A DNA stretch of 64,000 bases from an uncultured Coriobacteriaceae bacterium (lineage in GTDB: Bacteria; Actinomycetota; Coriobacteriia; Coriobacteriales; Atopobiaceae): the NCBI GenBank assembly GCA_902778135.1, contig CACYWP010000019.1, positions 1-64,000 on the forward strand, in the 5' to 3' direction. This document shows positions 1 through 9,397 of the stretch, piece by piece (positions within the stretch are counted from its first letter, which is position 1; each line of letters opens with the position of its first letter). The notes beneath the pieces were generated by a model that was not told the origin of the DNA, did no database searches, and saw only the letters and a program-made list of their open reading frames with translations. Position numbers and translations under genes: made by a program.

Positions 1-2910
1 GTCGACGGTCCAGCCGTACTTGGTCGTGAGCGCGTTGATCTCGCCCTGGCTCATGGAGTAGTAGTGGTCGCCCATGGCGCGGTTGTACAGGCGGTAGACC
101 GGGGTGCCCACGCCGTCGGGGGCCAGCCACGCCACGTCCTCCTGGCGCCAGTCGCCCTTCGTGATGATGGGCAGCTGCTTGTACTCGTTCGCGCTCGTCG
201 TCCACAGGTGCTCGCTGGTCTTGTGGTTGTAGAGCCGGTAGACCGGAACCGCTCCGGCGGGCGACTCGTGCTTCTCGTTCACAAGGGCAAACATGCTGAA
301 ATGATTGACATACACGATGAGGGACTTGCCGTCGCTGGAGGGATAGGCGTCGTAGCGTTCGACATAGCTGAATTCAGGGAAGTCAGAATCGTCGACGTGA
401 TACACGCTCGTCTCCCCGCACGTCCAACCCTCTGGCAGGGGGATGGTCACGCGCATGAACGTGGTTCCCCTCGTCGGCAGCGGATGCACAATCTCGCCAT
501 TCGCATACTCGAAGTGGAAGTCGTATAGGATGACGTCGGATTGGTCGAACTGCCTGCCCTGATAGTGATCGTTGATAATGCTCAAGGCGTTGCTGGCATA
601 GGGCTCGTCGGTCCGCTTGTCAGCCACAAACGTCATGCCTGCATACTCTCCCTTCAGGCCTTCTGGAACGGCGACGGCGACCTGGGAGTCCTTGTTCCTT
701 GCCACCTCGACATACGGCAGCTCATTGGTCTCCAGAACCAGCTTTGCCGGTTTGGTCAGGCTGACCGTGAAGATCTTCAACGATGCCGTGCTCCCGCTGT
801 TCCAATTCAGTGTGCCCGCATTGGCAGGCTCGAGGCGAGCACCACTGAAGTAGGTCTCGCCTGGTGCGTAGATGGCGAAGGAGGCCGAGCCGCCGTCTCG
901 AATGTAGTAGTCGTTACCCCAGGAGAACTCGCTGTTCTCGTTGACGATGAAGAAGGTGTTGTACTTCGCAATCACCCCATAAATCAACCCGTCGAACCGG
1001 GAACGCTCAGGCGCATCGAAGCTCAGCTTGTAGCCCTTCGGCTTGCTTGCATCATTGAAGGTCAGCACACCGTTCTTGATGGTGTAGTCCTTGACGATCT
1101 CGAAATACACCGTCTTGGTGCCCTTGTAGTCCCCCTTGCCGGTGATCGTCACCTTGGCGGTGCCCACCTTGACGTTGTTCGCATATTCGAGCTCAATGTC
1201 CTCGCTCTGGTACAGCTCCTTTCCGTTGTAGGAAACGCTTGTAACGGGATACACCTCATGCCCGGTGTAGGACTGGTCGGGGATGGGATCGATCGTCGCC
1301 TTCGCCAAATCGATCAGGCGGTCGTCACCAGAGGCGCGCACCTCTGCTGGGACCGTGCAGCTGGCCCCTCCGTAGGAGAAGGTGAAGCTGTGGTCTCCGA
1401 CTCCCCAGTGCTTTGTTGCCTGGTCGCTCGTCAGAGGCTCCACCGTGATCATGCCGACGCCTTCGTTTTTCACGAAGACGGTTGTTCCCCAAAGACTGTT
1501 TTCCATCTGGTAATACTCAAGCTTGGCGCCGTCATCCATGGTCAGCACAACCTGGTCGCCACTTTGCATCTGGTACTGGTAGTGGGTGTAGGTCTTGCCC
1601 GAGGCATCCGTTTCGTCCGTACCATCCTCACCCTCGATGAAGATGATTGGCTTGTCCGGGATGAACGACAAGGACTTGATATTGGCCTTCTTGAGGGTGA
1701 TGTCAAAGCTGGCCTCGTGGCCGAGGTAGCGCAGCGTCCCCTGGTTAACACCAACCTGAGCAGGGTGCTCGTAAGACTGGACCATGTCTGTTACGACAAG
1801 ATCGTCTCCGATCACGTCCTCATCGTCATCCTCGTTGACGAAGGCCCAATCCCTGTACACATAGGTCTTGGTTTCGGATGTGGTCGTCACAACCAGACGA
1901 TCGCCTTCGGCTGGCATGGGAGCCATGTAGGCCAACCAGGTCTCGTCCTCGTCCGTCACCTCATAACTGTCGATACCCTCGTACAGCACCTTCGCCGAAG
2001 CGGGCTCGAACGATAGGGAGGTGATGTTGTTGGGCTTCACGGTAACGTCGAGGGTCGTCGTGCGCCCACGGTAGGAGATGGTCAGCTTGCCGGGATTGTC
2101 CGGCGTCCACACGTTATCGGGACCCTGGTCATTACGCCAGCTGACATCTTGCTCGGAAATCATCTCGCCATTCTCGGCGACGAACGCATCGTCCCAGTCT
2201 CCATCATCAAGTTCTATCCCGGTAAAGTAGGTGTAGACCTTGGATGTGCCATCCGTCATCGTGACCGTCAGCTGGTCGCCTTCGCTTGGCCAATAGAGGA
2301 ATGAGGAGTTGTAGGCCTCGTACGTTATGGGGTCTCCCTCGTCGTCGTAATCCTCCATCTCAATAGCCGTACCCTCCATCACCTCAAGCGCCACGGCAGG
2401 GACGTAGGAGATGGATGCAACGGGGTTGGCCACCAGAGTCACCGGAACCTCGCACATCGCGCCGTCAATGCAGAGGGTCAGCGTATGGGCACCAAGGGCC
2501 CATTGGGAACTGTCTTCCTCGTAGTAATACCAGAGCTCCGAAACCATGAGACTGTCGCTGTCATCATCCGGAAAGAATGCCGGCTCTTCATCGTAATCGG
2601 GAACACGGTACTCGTAATCGGTCGTACCTCCGCCCGCCCACGTGATGCGCAGCTTGTCACCCTCGGCGAAGGGGATACGATAGTCCGACTTGGTCACATA
2701 GCCATCATCGGTCCACTCTTTCCACGAAGCCAGGTCGACCCCCTCCACCAGTTCGACGGGATGGACGGGGAAGTACTCCAGCTCGTCCGGAACGTCATCA
2801 AGCGCAAGCGCCACACGAGCCGGCACCACGACCAGTGCCGCCACGAGGGCAACCAGCCCCAAGAGCGCTCCGAGTATCCCACTCCCCCACGACCGTTTGG
2901 ACCTCAACAT
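1..2910 (-). CDS. Secreted multidomain surface protein, Ig-like repeats plus C-terminal YRLYN repeats (3' end outside window)
   Basis: The minus-strand frame is open from ATG at 2910 to the window edge (970 codons, no stop), so the C-terminus is missing. Residues 1-37 form a signal peptide (MLRSKRSWGS, then a long hydrophobic stretch). Then come repeated Ig-like modules, each opening with a motif such as ISYVPAVALEVMEG, LSFEPASAKVLYEG or LSFIPDKPIIFIEG. Around residues 537-610 is a classic Gram-positive surface repeat (ATIDPIPDQSYTGHE ... GDYKGTKTVYFEI). From about residue 880 are lobes of the DUF5648 type (PVYRLYNHKTSEHLW, PVYRLYNRAMGDHYYS). The family is typical of exported cell-surface or secreted proteins; binding target unknown. 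The protein at 43765-44823 carries the same C-terminal repeat type. No cell-wall anchor can be seen because the end is cut off. Confidence 0.85.
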   Translation of the reverse strand, partial: MLRSKRSWGSGILGALLGLVALVAALVVVPARVALALDDVPDELEYFPVHPVELVEGVDLASWKEWTDDGYVTKSDYRIPFAEGDKLRITWAGGGTTDYEYRVPDYDEEPAFFPDDDSDSLMVSELWYYYEEDSSQWALGAHTLTLCIDGAMCEVPVTLVANPVASISYVPAVALEVMEGTAIEMEDYDDEGDPITYEAYNSSFLYWPSEGDQLTVTMTDGTSKVYTYFTGIELDDGDWDDAFVAENGEMISEQDVSWRNDQGPDNVWTPDNPGKLTISYRGRTTTLDVTVKPNNITSLSFEPASAKVLYEGIDSYEVTDEDETWLAYMAPMPAEGDRLVVTTTSETKTYVYRDWAFVNEDDDEDVIGDDLVVTDMVQSYEHPAQVGVNQGTLRYLGHEASFDITLKKANIKSLSFIPDKPIIFIEGEDGTDETDASGKTYTHYQYQMQSGDQVVLTMDDGAKLEYYQMENSLWGTTVFVKNEGVGMITVEPLTSDQATKHWGVGDHSFTFSYGGASCTVPAEVRASGDDRLIDLAKATIDPIPDQSYTGHEVYPVTSVSYNGKELYQSEDIELEYANNVKVGTAKVTITGKGDYKGTKTVYFEIVKDYTIKNGVLTFNDASKPKGYKLSFDAPERSRFDGLIYGVIAKYNTFFIVNENSEFSWGNDYYIRDGGSASFAIYAPGETYFSGARLEPANAGTLNWNSGSTASLKIFTVSLTKPAKLVLETNELPYVEVARNKDSQVAVAVPEGLKGEYAGMTFVADKRTDEPYASNALSIINDHYQGRQFDQSDVILYDFHFEYANGEIVHPLPTRGTTFMRVTIPLPEGWTCGETSVYHVDDSDFPEFSYVERYDAYPSSDGKSLIVYVNHFSMFALVNEKHESPAGAVPVYRLYNHKTSEHLWTTSANEYKQLPIITKGDWRQEDVAWLAPDGVGTPVYRLYNRAMGDHYYSMSQGEINALTTKYGWTVD

Positions 2911-3293
2911 CGCACTTCCCTTCGCCGTCGCATGACCATGCAGAATGCCACGTCTCCAAGACAATCACATGGGTTTGGCAGTGCTTCCGTACCTGTTGTG
3001 CCTAATCGGCAAGCGAACCGGATTGATGCATGAGAAGGCCACGGCCGACCACGCGACAGGTGCCTTGTGCCAGACCGCACGCACGACATGCCACCACCAC
3101 CGGCTCTTGCTTCTTTGTGGCCCCAGGCATTTCGAAACGTTTCTGCCACCGCTGCATGGTAGGCTTCTGTTCACCAAGACCCGACACCCCGTCCGCCGCT
3201 TGCCTATTGGCCGCAACACGACTGGCGCACCACTGCGGAGGGCGGGTATCATCAAGGCATGAGGTTTCAAACCTTCGGAGAAAGGACTCGACT
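2911..3293. other. Intergenic region between divergent genes
   Basis: This 383-bp stretch separates two divergently transcribed genes and must hold both promoters. I see no convincing coding frame, tRNA or repeat in it; the open frames here look like chance frames in G+C-rich DNA. An AAGG-type ribosome-binding stretch (GGAGAAAGG, 3277-3285) belongs to the downstream small gene. Confidence 0.5.
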
Positions 3294-3590
3294 ATGGGCA
3301 AGAAGGCAGCGGAGGCTCTCGACATCTCCTACGATCAGCTGGCGGAGTACCTGCACGTCAATCACTCCGTCTTCATGAAGGTCGACAACATGGTCTACTA
3401 TCTGACCGACTGCAACTTCGAGGCATGGCGCGCCCAGGACACCAGCGTCCGCAACCACAAGAACCACTTCGTTGACTGCAGCCCCCTGGTGCCGACCGTC
3501 GACGAGTTCCTTTCGTTGCCGTTCATCCATGGCAACACCATCGAGCAGGAGTTCGCACACGCAACCTTCTACGCCTCCATCAGCGACTAG
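3294..3590 (+). CDS. Small acidic orphan protein (98 aa), unknown function
   Basis: ATG at 3294 is preceded by GGAGAAAGG at good spacing, and this start gives 98 residues beginning MGKKAAEALDISYDQLAEYL. The protein is hydrophilic, acidic and rich in aromatic residues and Asn/His, with no signal peptide, membrane segment or motif I recognise. A longer in-frame extension to 3030 exists but has no ribosome-binding site and a composition unlike coding sequence. It is monocistronic, followed by a strong bidirectional terminator. I do not recognise a family. Confidence 0.75.
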   Translation: MGKKAAEALDISYDQLAEYLHVNHSVFMKVDNMVYYLTDCNFEAWRAQDTSVRNHKNHFVDCSPLVPTVDEFLSLPFIHGNTIEQEFAHATFYASISD

Positions 3591-3615
3591 ACACGCGTCA
3601 CAACCACGTACGCGA

Positions 3616-3644
3616 GCGCCTCCCCTTGCGATGAGGGGAGGCGC
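3616..3644. terminator. Bidirectional intrinsic terminator
   Basis: Ten-base inverted arms (GCGCCTCCCC / GGGGAGGCGC) around a short loop, followed by CTTT on the plus strand. It lies between the convergent 98-aa gene and the ABC exporter operon. Confidence 0.75.
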
Positions 3645-3673
3645 CTTTCATACCGCGTCCGCATCGAGACGTC

Positions 3674-4885
3674 CTACTGGTAGTGCAGAGATTCCACCGG
3701 ATCGAGGCGAGCCGCACGGCGCGCCGGGTAGTAGCCGAACAACACGCCGATGAGGATGCAGATGCCCGTGACCATCGCCACCGACTTGACGTCGATCATG
3801 GGTCTCAGGGGCGCGGACGTGGCACCCAGCTCCATCATGCTCCCCGCCACCCCCGTCAGGGCGAAGGACCCCAGATAGCCCAGCACGACACCGATGAAGC
3901 CGCCCGCCAGGCACAGGCAGACCGATTCCAGCAGGAACTGCTTGGTGATGTCGGAGCTACGCGCGCCGAGCGCCTTGCGCAGGCCGATCTCGCGGATGCG
4001 CTCGGTGACGTTGGTCAGCATCATGTTCATGATGCCGATGCCGCCAACCACCAGCGAGATGCTGGCCACGGCCGTCATGAGGAGCTGGAAGGACGCCATG
4101 GTGGTCTCCAGCTCGTCGATGACCGACTGCATGGTGTATGCGTAGACGTCCTCCTTGGCCTGATCCTCGCTCATCTGGAAGTAGTCGGCCAAGGTCTGCA
4201 TGGTCGTCTCCGCGATGGTGGACATGTCGGCATCCTCGCGTGCGAGGCCGTTGATGCTGCCGATGCCCCAATCGCCGGTCAAGCGCGAGGCGCAGGTGGA
4301 GAACGGCAGGTAGACAGTGCCGCCATTGCCCATGTACGACGTCGATTCGCTGACGCCCACGACAGAGTAGCTCACGTTCGAGATGGAGATGGTCCTGCCG
4401 ACCACCTGCTCGTCGGGAGAGCCGTACAGCTGCTTCACCGCCCCCTGGTCAAGCACCGCCACCAATGCGACGGAGTCTTGGTCGTGGTCCTTGATGAAGG
4501 AGCCCTGTGTCATCTTGACTCCCATGACCCGCTCGTAGTTGGGCAGCACGCCCATGATGGTGCCCGAGAAGGTCTTGGTTTCCGACTTGACCTCCCCGTT
4601 CGCATAGCTCGTGGCCGTCAGGCACTCGTACTCGGGCATCCTCTCTTCCAGGTTTTTCAGGTCGTCCAACGTCACCTCGCGTTCTGGCCAGGCGAAGAAG
4701 TCGACCATGCGGGCCTGGTTGAGGCCCAGCTCTCCCACCAGGGACTGCTTGACGCCCCCGATGAGCGCGGTCATCGCTATGACCGCCGCTATGCCGATGA
4801 CGATGCCCAACACCGTCAAGAGGCTGCGTCCACGGTTGGCGTCCAGCGCCGAACCAGTCTCCCAGACCAGGTCCCGAATCCTCAT
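3674..4885 (-). CDS. MacB-type ABC transporter permease (FtsX domain)
   Basis: 403 residues starting [11 protein letters not shown] at 4885. An N-terminal membrane segment (about residues 20-45, [19 protein letters not shown]) is followed by an extracytoplasmic MacB periplasmic-core-like domain (about 50-260). Three C-terminal membrane segments then form the FtsX domain, with [21 protein letters not shown] near 290 and a closing [17 protein letters not shown]. MacB-type permeases do not transport through their membrane core but pass force to an adaptor, exporting peptides, toxins or antibiotics from outside the membrane. The ATG overlaps the TGA of the upstream ATPase gene by four bases (4882-4885), so the two are translationally coupled. 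Substrate cannot be told from sequence. Confidence 0.92.
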   Translation of the reverse strand: MRIRDLVWETGSALDANRGRSLLTVLGIVIGIAAVIAMTALIGGVKQSLVGELGLNQARMVDFFAWPEREVTLDDLKNLEERMPEYECLTATSYANGEVKSETKTFSGTIMGVLPNYERVMGVKMTQGSFIKDHDQDSVALVAVLDQGAVKQLYGSPDEQVVGRTISISNVSYSVVGVSESTSYMGNGGTVYLPFSTCASRLTGDWGIGSINGLAREDADMSTIAETTMQTLADYFQMSEDQAKEDVYAYTMQSVIDELETTMASFQLLMTAVASISLVVGGIGIMNMMLTNVTERIREIGLRKALGARSSDITKQFLLESVCLCLAGGFIGVVLGYLGSFALTGVAGSMMELGATSAPLRPMIDVKSVAMVTGICILIGVLFGYYPARRAARLDPVESLHYQ

Positions 4886-5610
4886 GTCGCGCTCCTCGTG
4901 CCGGGATGTGCCGCTTGCAGCGCACGCTCCTGCTCGTCGGTGAGCAGCCGTCCGTCGCGGATATGCACCGTGCGATCGGCCCAATCCGCCACCTCTGCGT
5001 CGTGCGTGATCAGCACGATGGTCTTTCCCTCGTCGCGCAGGCGTCGGAAGGTGCGCAGCACCATGTTGCCGGTCGCCGTGTCGAGGTTGCCCGTCGGCTC
5101 GTCGGCCAGGATCACCGCCGGGTCGTTGACCAACGCACGTGCGATGGCCACGCGCTGCATCTGACCGCCGGAGAGTTCGTTGGAGCGATGGTCAAAGTAC
5201 TGCTCGGGCAGCGACACCGACGCCAGCGCCTTGCGGGCGAGCTGCTCGCGCTGGGATACCGGGCAGTCAGAGTACACCAGTGGCAGCATGACGTTGCGCA
5301 GCACCGTCGCTCGCGGCAGGAGGTTATAGGACTGGAACACGAAGCCCAGTCGCGTGGCACGCAGCTCGGCCAGCTCGTCGTCAGTGAGGGTGGAGACGTC
5401 CACTCCCTCCAGCCGATAGGTGCCGGATGTCGGCGTGTCGAGGCAGCCCAGCGTGTTCATCAGCGTCGACTTGCCCGAACCTGACGGGCCCATGACGCAC
5501 AGGAACTCCCCGCGCTCCACCCTCAGCGTGACGCCCTTGAGGGCATGGGTGTATCCCGCCGCCGACTCGTAGATGCGATGGACGCCACGTATGTCAATGA
5601 CCGCGGGCAT
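4882..5610 (-). CDS. MacB/LolD-type ABC transporter ATP-binding protein
   Basis: 242 residues beginning [15 protein letters not shown]. It has a Walker A motif (GPSGSGKST), Q-loop region (FVFQSYNLL), ABC signature ([15 protein letters not shown]), Walker B ([12 protein letters not shown]) and the switch His (LITHD). The sequence is characteristic of the lipoprotein-release and MacB exporter ATPase group. It lies two bases downstream of the adaptor gene and overlaps the permease by four bases, giving an adaptor-ATPase-permease operon. It energises the neighbouring permease in the cytoplasm. Confidence 0.95.
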   Translation of the reverse strand: MPAVIDIRGVHRIYESAAGYTHALKGVTLRVERGEFLCVMGPSGSGKSTLMNTLGCLDTPTSGTYRLEGVDVSTLTDDELAELRATRLGFVFQSYNLLPRATVLRNVMLPLVYSDCPVSQREQLARKALASVSLPEQYFDHRSNELSGGQMQRVAIARALVNDPAVILADEPTGNLDTATGNMVLRTFRRLRDEGKTIVLITHDAEVADWADRTVHIRDGRLLTDEQERALQAAHPGTRSAT

Positions 5611-5612
5611 CG

Positions 5613-7490
5613 TTACAGCTCGTCGTCGGAAGACGCGGAGCCACCGACGATCACCGTCTCCCCTACGGAGAGGCCGGACTCGACGACCGCCTCGGACGAG
5701 TTGGACGGCCCCAGGATCACGGGACGAGACTCCGTCTGCATGGTCTCCTCGTCCACCACGACCTCGACGGAAGAGCCCGTTGCGCCTTCCGAGACCGCCT
5801 GGACGGGTATGACCAGCGCATCCTTCACGTCCACCGCATGAATCTTGACGGTGGCGGTCATACCCGGACGCAGCTTCTCGTCGGGATGGTCGATGATGAG
5901 ACCTACGTGGAAGGTGACGATGCCCGAGCCGACACTGCCGCCCTCGGTCGCGTTAGAGCCGGTGGCCTGCGTGGCAACCTCGGACACCACGGCCTCCACC
6001 TCGAGGTCGCTCACGGCAGAGAAGGTCACCGTGGCCTTCTGCCCCGTCTTGACGCGCAGGATGTCGATCTCGTTGACCTCGACATCGACGGACATCTTGT
6101 TGACGTCTGATATCTGCACGAGCGGCGTGGAGCTGGTCCCCTCGCTGGTTGCGCCAGTGGCCCCTCCGACCGCCTGGCCCACCTTGACGCCCACGGCGAC
6201 GACACTGCCCGAGGTGGGAGCCTTCACCGTGCGCTTCTCCGCATCGGCGACGCACTGGTTGTAGGCGTCGTTGGCCTTCTGCAAGGCGAGGTTCGCGCTG
6301 TTCACGGCCTGCTGGGCGCTGTCGACGGCCGCAATCAGGGAGACGTCGTCGGGCGCATCGGGATAGGTCGGCTCGACGCCCGCGGGTGTCGGCTCCTCCC
6401 CCACAAGCGCGAGGGCGTCCTGATAGGCCTTGTACGATTCGGTGTCCTGGAGGAACTTCGTCTCCTGGGTCTGCCAGTCGTCATGGAGTTTCTTGGCGGA
6501 GTCGTACGCCGTCTTCGCAGACTGGTAGGCGGTCTCATCCTCGTACTCGTCACGGTTCGGCGGCGTTGGGCCGGGATCGGCCGGCTCGACGCCCGGACTC
6601 ACCGGAGCCCCGCATGCCAGCGCATCGGCGGTGGACTTGCGCTGGGCCCACTGGCTGTGCAGCGTCTCGTAGTTGGCCTTGAGGTAGGCCCACTCGTTGT
6701 GCTTCGCATCGGCCTCTCCCCACGCCTGGTTGTAGCGTGCCCATGCGTCGTCGCGGGCCGCGGCTGCCTGCGAGACGCTGGCCTGGGCGGAGGACAGCGT
6801 CTGCTGGGCGGACTGCACGTCCTGGGCGGCGTCGCGGATGGCCTTGTCCAACTCGTCGTTCTTCAGCGTGAACAGCACGTCGCCAGCCTTGACCTGCTGG
6901 CCTTCGCTCACGTGGATCTCCTCGACGGTACCGGCGACCTCGGGCGTGACAATGACCGTGCTGCCTGCCTTCAAGGCGCCCGTTGCCGTGATGACGTCCT
7001 GGAAGTCGCGTTGCTCGACGACGGCCGTCTCGGGGACGAACTCCTCCTCCGCCCGGTCGGGCGACAGCATCCCCCGGCCCAAGGCGATGGACGCGGCGCC
7101 TGCAACCAGCGCGACCGCAAGGGCGATCTTTATGTTGCGCTTGCGCTTCTTCTCGGCACGACGGCGTTCGAGGTTCTTCAAGGCAATCTGGGCCTCGAAG
7201 TCATCGTCTGGTATATACGGCTCGTCTGATGCAGGAGACAGCACGTCGAGGGACTGAGCCGCACCAAGTTCGGTGGTGGCCATGCTCTCCTCGGGCACGC
7301 TCTCCTCGGGCATGCTCTCCTCGGGCATGCTCTCCTCGGGCACGCTCTCCTCGGGCATGCTCTCCTCGGGCATGCTCTCCTCGGGCATGCTCTCCTCGGG
7401 CACGCCCCCCTGTTCCTCTATCGCAGGCGTCGGCTCACCAGCCGCATCCATCGTTTCAACTTGCTGCAGAGATTCGTCTGCCTGAGACAT
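5613..7490 (-). CDS. HlyD/MacA-type membrane-fusion adaptor with PEES(M/V) repeats
   Basis: 625 residues. A cytoplasmic N-terminus contains eight tandem PEES(M/V) pentapeptides (residues 30-70) and a basic stretch (RRRAEKKRKRNIK), followed by a single membrane segment (about 120-138). The extracytoplasmic part has a lipoyl-like half (about 170-215), a very long Ala/Gln/Tyr-rich coiled-coil hairpin (about 215-410), the second lipoyl half (TVKAPTSGSVVAVGVKVGQ) and beta-barrel domains. Adaptors of this type couple MacB-like permeases to export. It heads the operon with the ATPase and permease. The acidic N-terminal repeat tract is unusual for the family, where the cytoplasmic tail is normally short. 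Confidence 0.9.
   Translation of the reverse strand: MSQADESLQQVETMDAAGEPTPAIEEQGGVPEESMPEESMPEESMPEESVPEESMPEESMPEESVPEESMATTELGAAQSLDVLSPASDEPYIPDDDFEAQIALKNLERRRAEKKRKRNIKIALAVALVAGAASIALGRGMLSPDRAEEEFVPETAVVEQRDFQDVITATGALKAGSTVIVTPEVAGTVEEIHVSEGQQVKAGDVLFTLKNDELDKAIRDAAQDVQSAQQTLSSAQASVSQAAAARDDAWARYNQAWGEADAKHNEWAYLKANYETLHSQWAQRKSTADALACGAPVSPGVEPADPGPTPPNRDEYEDETAYQSAKTAYDSAKKLHDDWQTQETKFLQDTESYKAYQDALALVGEEPTPAGVEPTYPDAPDDVSLIAAVDSAQQAVNSANLALQKANDAYNQCVADAEKRTVKAPTSGSVVAVGVKVGQAVGGATGATSEGTSSTPLVQISDVNKMSVDVEVNEIDILRVKTGQKATVTFSAVSDLEVEAVVSEVATQATGSNATEGGSVGSGIVTFHVGLIIDHPDEKLRPGMTATVKIHAVDVKDALVIPVQAVSEGATGSSVEVVVDEETMQTESRPVILGPSNSSEAVVESGLSVGETVIVGGSASSDDEL
7290..7410 (-). repeat. 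15-bp coding minisatellite, 8 units
   Basis: Eight near-identical copies of a 15-bp unit (TCGGGCATGCTCTCC on the plus strand, T/C variable at one site). On the minus strand they encode PEESM or PEESV repeats in the adaptor protein. The unit length is a multiple of three, so gain or loss of copies would change protein length without a frameshift. Confidence 0.95.
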
Positions 7491-7624
7491 ATCCGCCCCA
7501 TTTCTGCATTTCAGGGTGTTCGGGACCGTTCCAGTCTACTATTCGCGCATAAAAAGAAAAGCTATCCAAGCATTTTTCTCGCGCGAATCCTCTCGCGTCA
7601 CATGCACGTCTCCTGAATGGAGAA

Positions 7625-7654
7625 CAGGCCAGGCGATGTTTTCCGCCTGGCCTG
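7625..7654 (-). terminator. Hairpin terminator after second adaptor gene
   Basis: Eleven-base arms (CAGGCCAGGCG / CGCCTGGCCTG) lie 26 bases downstream of the stop codon at 7680. On the minus strand the hairpin is followed by TTCTCC, a weak T tract. Confidence 0.65.
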
Positions 7655-7679
7655 TCGACCCACTCGTTATGCTTCACGC

Positions 7680-9182
7680 CTATTTGACGACGACCAGGTC
7701 GCCCTCCTTCACGCCGTCAGAGATTGCCGCACGGGTCTCGTCCTTGGCGTCGACCTTGACCGTACGCTCCTCGATCTCGTTGGTCTCCTGGTCGACAAGG
7801 ACCCTCACGACGGCGGTTCCGTCCCCGTTCTCGGAGATTGCCGACAGCGGCACGACCAGCGACTGGGAAAGGTCGACCATGTAGACCTTGATCGTGGCGT
7901 CCATGTCGGGCAGCATGCGCTCGTCGGGAAGGGGCACGGTCAGCGTGACCGTGTAGCCGCCATTCTCGCCCCCGCTCAGCGCGACCTCGTCGACACGCGC
8001 GTCGACCTCGAGGCCCTCGGCGTCGGGGAAGGTCACCTTTGCCCACTGGTTGCGCTTGATGCCAGCCACCTCTGCGGCGCTGACATGAGCCTCTATGCCC
8101 ATGGACCTGAGGTTGGAGATGGTGATGAGGGTGTCCGCCTCGATCTCGGAGTCGGGGTCGTCCGGCTCGCCCTTGATGGAGGTGCCCACCGGTGCGTCAA
8201 TCGACACGATCGTGCCGGACGCCTGCGACTTCACGGTGCGCTTCTCGTCCTCGATACGCGCCTTGTTCAGGTCCTCCTGGGCGACCTGCAGGCCCTCGCG
8301 CGCCGCCAGCAGCATCTGCTCGGTGTTGTTGACGCTGCGCAGCAGCTCGGTGTCGTCGAGGGGTGCCGGGGGCTCCGGGGCAGCGTCGGTCTGGGCTGCG
8401 GCCAGAACCGTCTGGTAGATGGCCATCTCGTGCCCGTAGATGTCCATTTGCTGCTGGTGGATGGCCCTCTCCTCGTCGGTCGCCGTCGCCTCGTCGATGT
8501 CATCCGGCGCGATGGGGCGGTTCATGACCGAAGCGGCCGCCACCGTGCTCTGGTAGGACTCGTACGCCTCGGTGTAGTGCGTGTACTCCGAGTTGTAGGT
8601 GTTCCACGACTCGTCACGGTAGTTGCGCGCCTCGGAGGCGGCACGGTCCGCGTCGTCCACGACCTGCTGCGCACGCTCGACCGCCTGCTCGGACTCGGTG
8701 ACGGCAGAGCTCAGACGCTCGTTGTTCAGGGTCATCAGCACGTCGCCGGCATTGACCTCCTGGCCCTCGCTGACCTCGACCGAGGCGACCACGCCATCGA
8801 CGTCGGCAGTCACCGAGTAGCTGCTGTCCGCAGTCACCTTGCCATCGATGGTCGTCACCATCTCGAAGTCGGTGCGCTCGACGGCAACCGTCGCCGGGGG
8901 CTCGGACGGAGCGGCGACCTCCTGGTCCGGCGCCTTGGAATGGCACATCGTCGAGCCTAGGATGGCTGCAAGCAGCCCGCCGGCGATGGCACACCCCACG
9001 ATGAGCTTGGTCCTGCCGATACCCCGCAGGCCCTTGCCCGAATCGTTCATATCCATATAGGCGTTGTCATGGTCGTCATCGGACTCGTCGCCCGACATGA
9101 CCCCGATGGTCTGCGGGCCATAATCGTCAGAGTCCATACCGTCATCGGTTCGCAACGGACGTGTCTCGTTGTCTGAAAGCAT
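7680..9182 (-). CDS. HlyD/MacA-type membrane-fusion adaptor (second copy)
   Basis: About 500 residues from ATG at 9182 (MLSDNETRPLRTDDGMD); an upstream GTG at 9209 in frame is an alternative. An Asp-rich cytoplasmic tail (DSDDYGP, DESDDDHDNAYMDMND) precedes one membrane segment (about residues 58-78). Outside are a lipoyl half with the VSEGQEVNAGDVL motif, a long coiled-coil hairpin, the second half (TVKSQASGTIVSIDAPVG) and a C-terminal domain ending EGDLVVVK. It is homologous to the neighbouring adaptor but clearly diverged. It has its own terminator, so it may be made separately from the ABC operon and could work with the same or another permease. Confidence 0.88.
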   Translation of the reverse strand: MLSDNETRPLRTDDGMDSDDYGPQTIGVMSGDESDDDHDNAYMDMNDSGKGLRGIGRTKLIVGCAIAGGLLAAILGSTMCHSKAPDQEVAAPSEPPATVAVERTDFEMVTTIDGKVTADSSYSVTADVDGVVASVEVSEGQEVNAGDVLMTLNNERLSSAVTESEQAVERAQQVVDDADRAASEARNYRDESWNTYNSEYTHYTEAYESYQSTVAAASVMNRPIAPDDIDEATATDEERAIHQQQMDIYGHEMAIYQTVLAAAQTDAAPEPPAPLDDTELLRSVNNTEQMLLAAREGLQVAQEDLNKARIEDEKRTVKSQASGTIVSIDAPVGTSIKGEPDDPDSEIEADTLITISNLRSMGIEAHVSAAEVAGIKRNQWAKVTFPDAEGLEVDARVDEVALSGGENGGYTVTLTVPLPDERMLPDMDATIKVYMVDLSQSLVVPLSAISENGDGTAVVRVLVDQETNEIEERTVKVDAKDETRAAISDGVKEGDLVVVK

Positions 9183-9332
9183 CCATGCCCCACTTCTTCG
9201 TATGAGCACTATTCAGGGACTGTACCAGTCTACAACTCATGAGCATGATATCAAACGTCTCTTGGTACCTGTTTCTTGCCGTTTGTGCAAAGCCCACACA
9301 TACCAATACGCAAATCGAGGCAAAAGACGGGT

Positions 9333-9362
9333 CGAGCCCCGTCCGGTACCGCACGGGGCTCG
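9333..9362 (-). terminator. Intrinsic terminator of the hydrogenase gene
   Basis: Perfect ten-base arms (CGAGCCCCGT / ACGGGGCTCG) followed on the minus strand by TCTTTTGCC. It lies 36 bases past the stop codon at 9398. Confidence 0.85.
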
Positions 9363-9397
9363 CCTCTCATCATGTCCCTATCCGGTGCAGACGGTGC

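Noticed and set aside
541-2016. Long plus-strand open frame of 491 codons
   Set aside because: It is the antisense shadow of the large secreted protein on the minus strand, whose frame is continuous to the window edge and has clear Ig-like and YRLYN modules.
3683-5164. Plus-strand open frame of 493 codons, rich in His, Asp and Arg
   Set aside because: Antisense of the permease and ATPase genes; composition is that of a shadow frame, with no family similarity.
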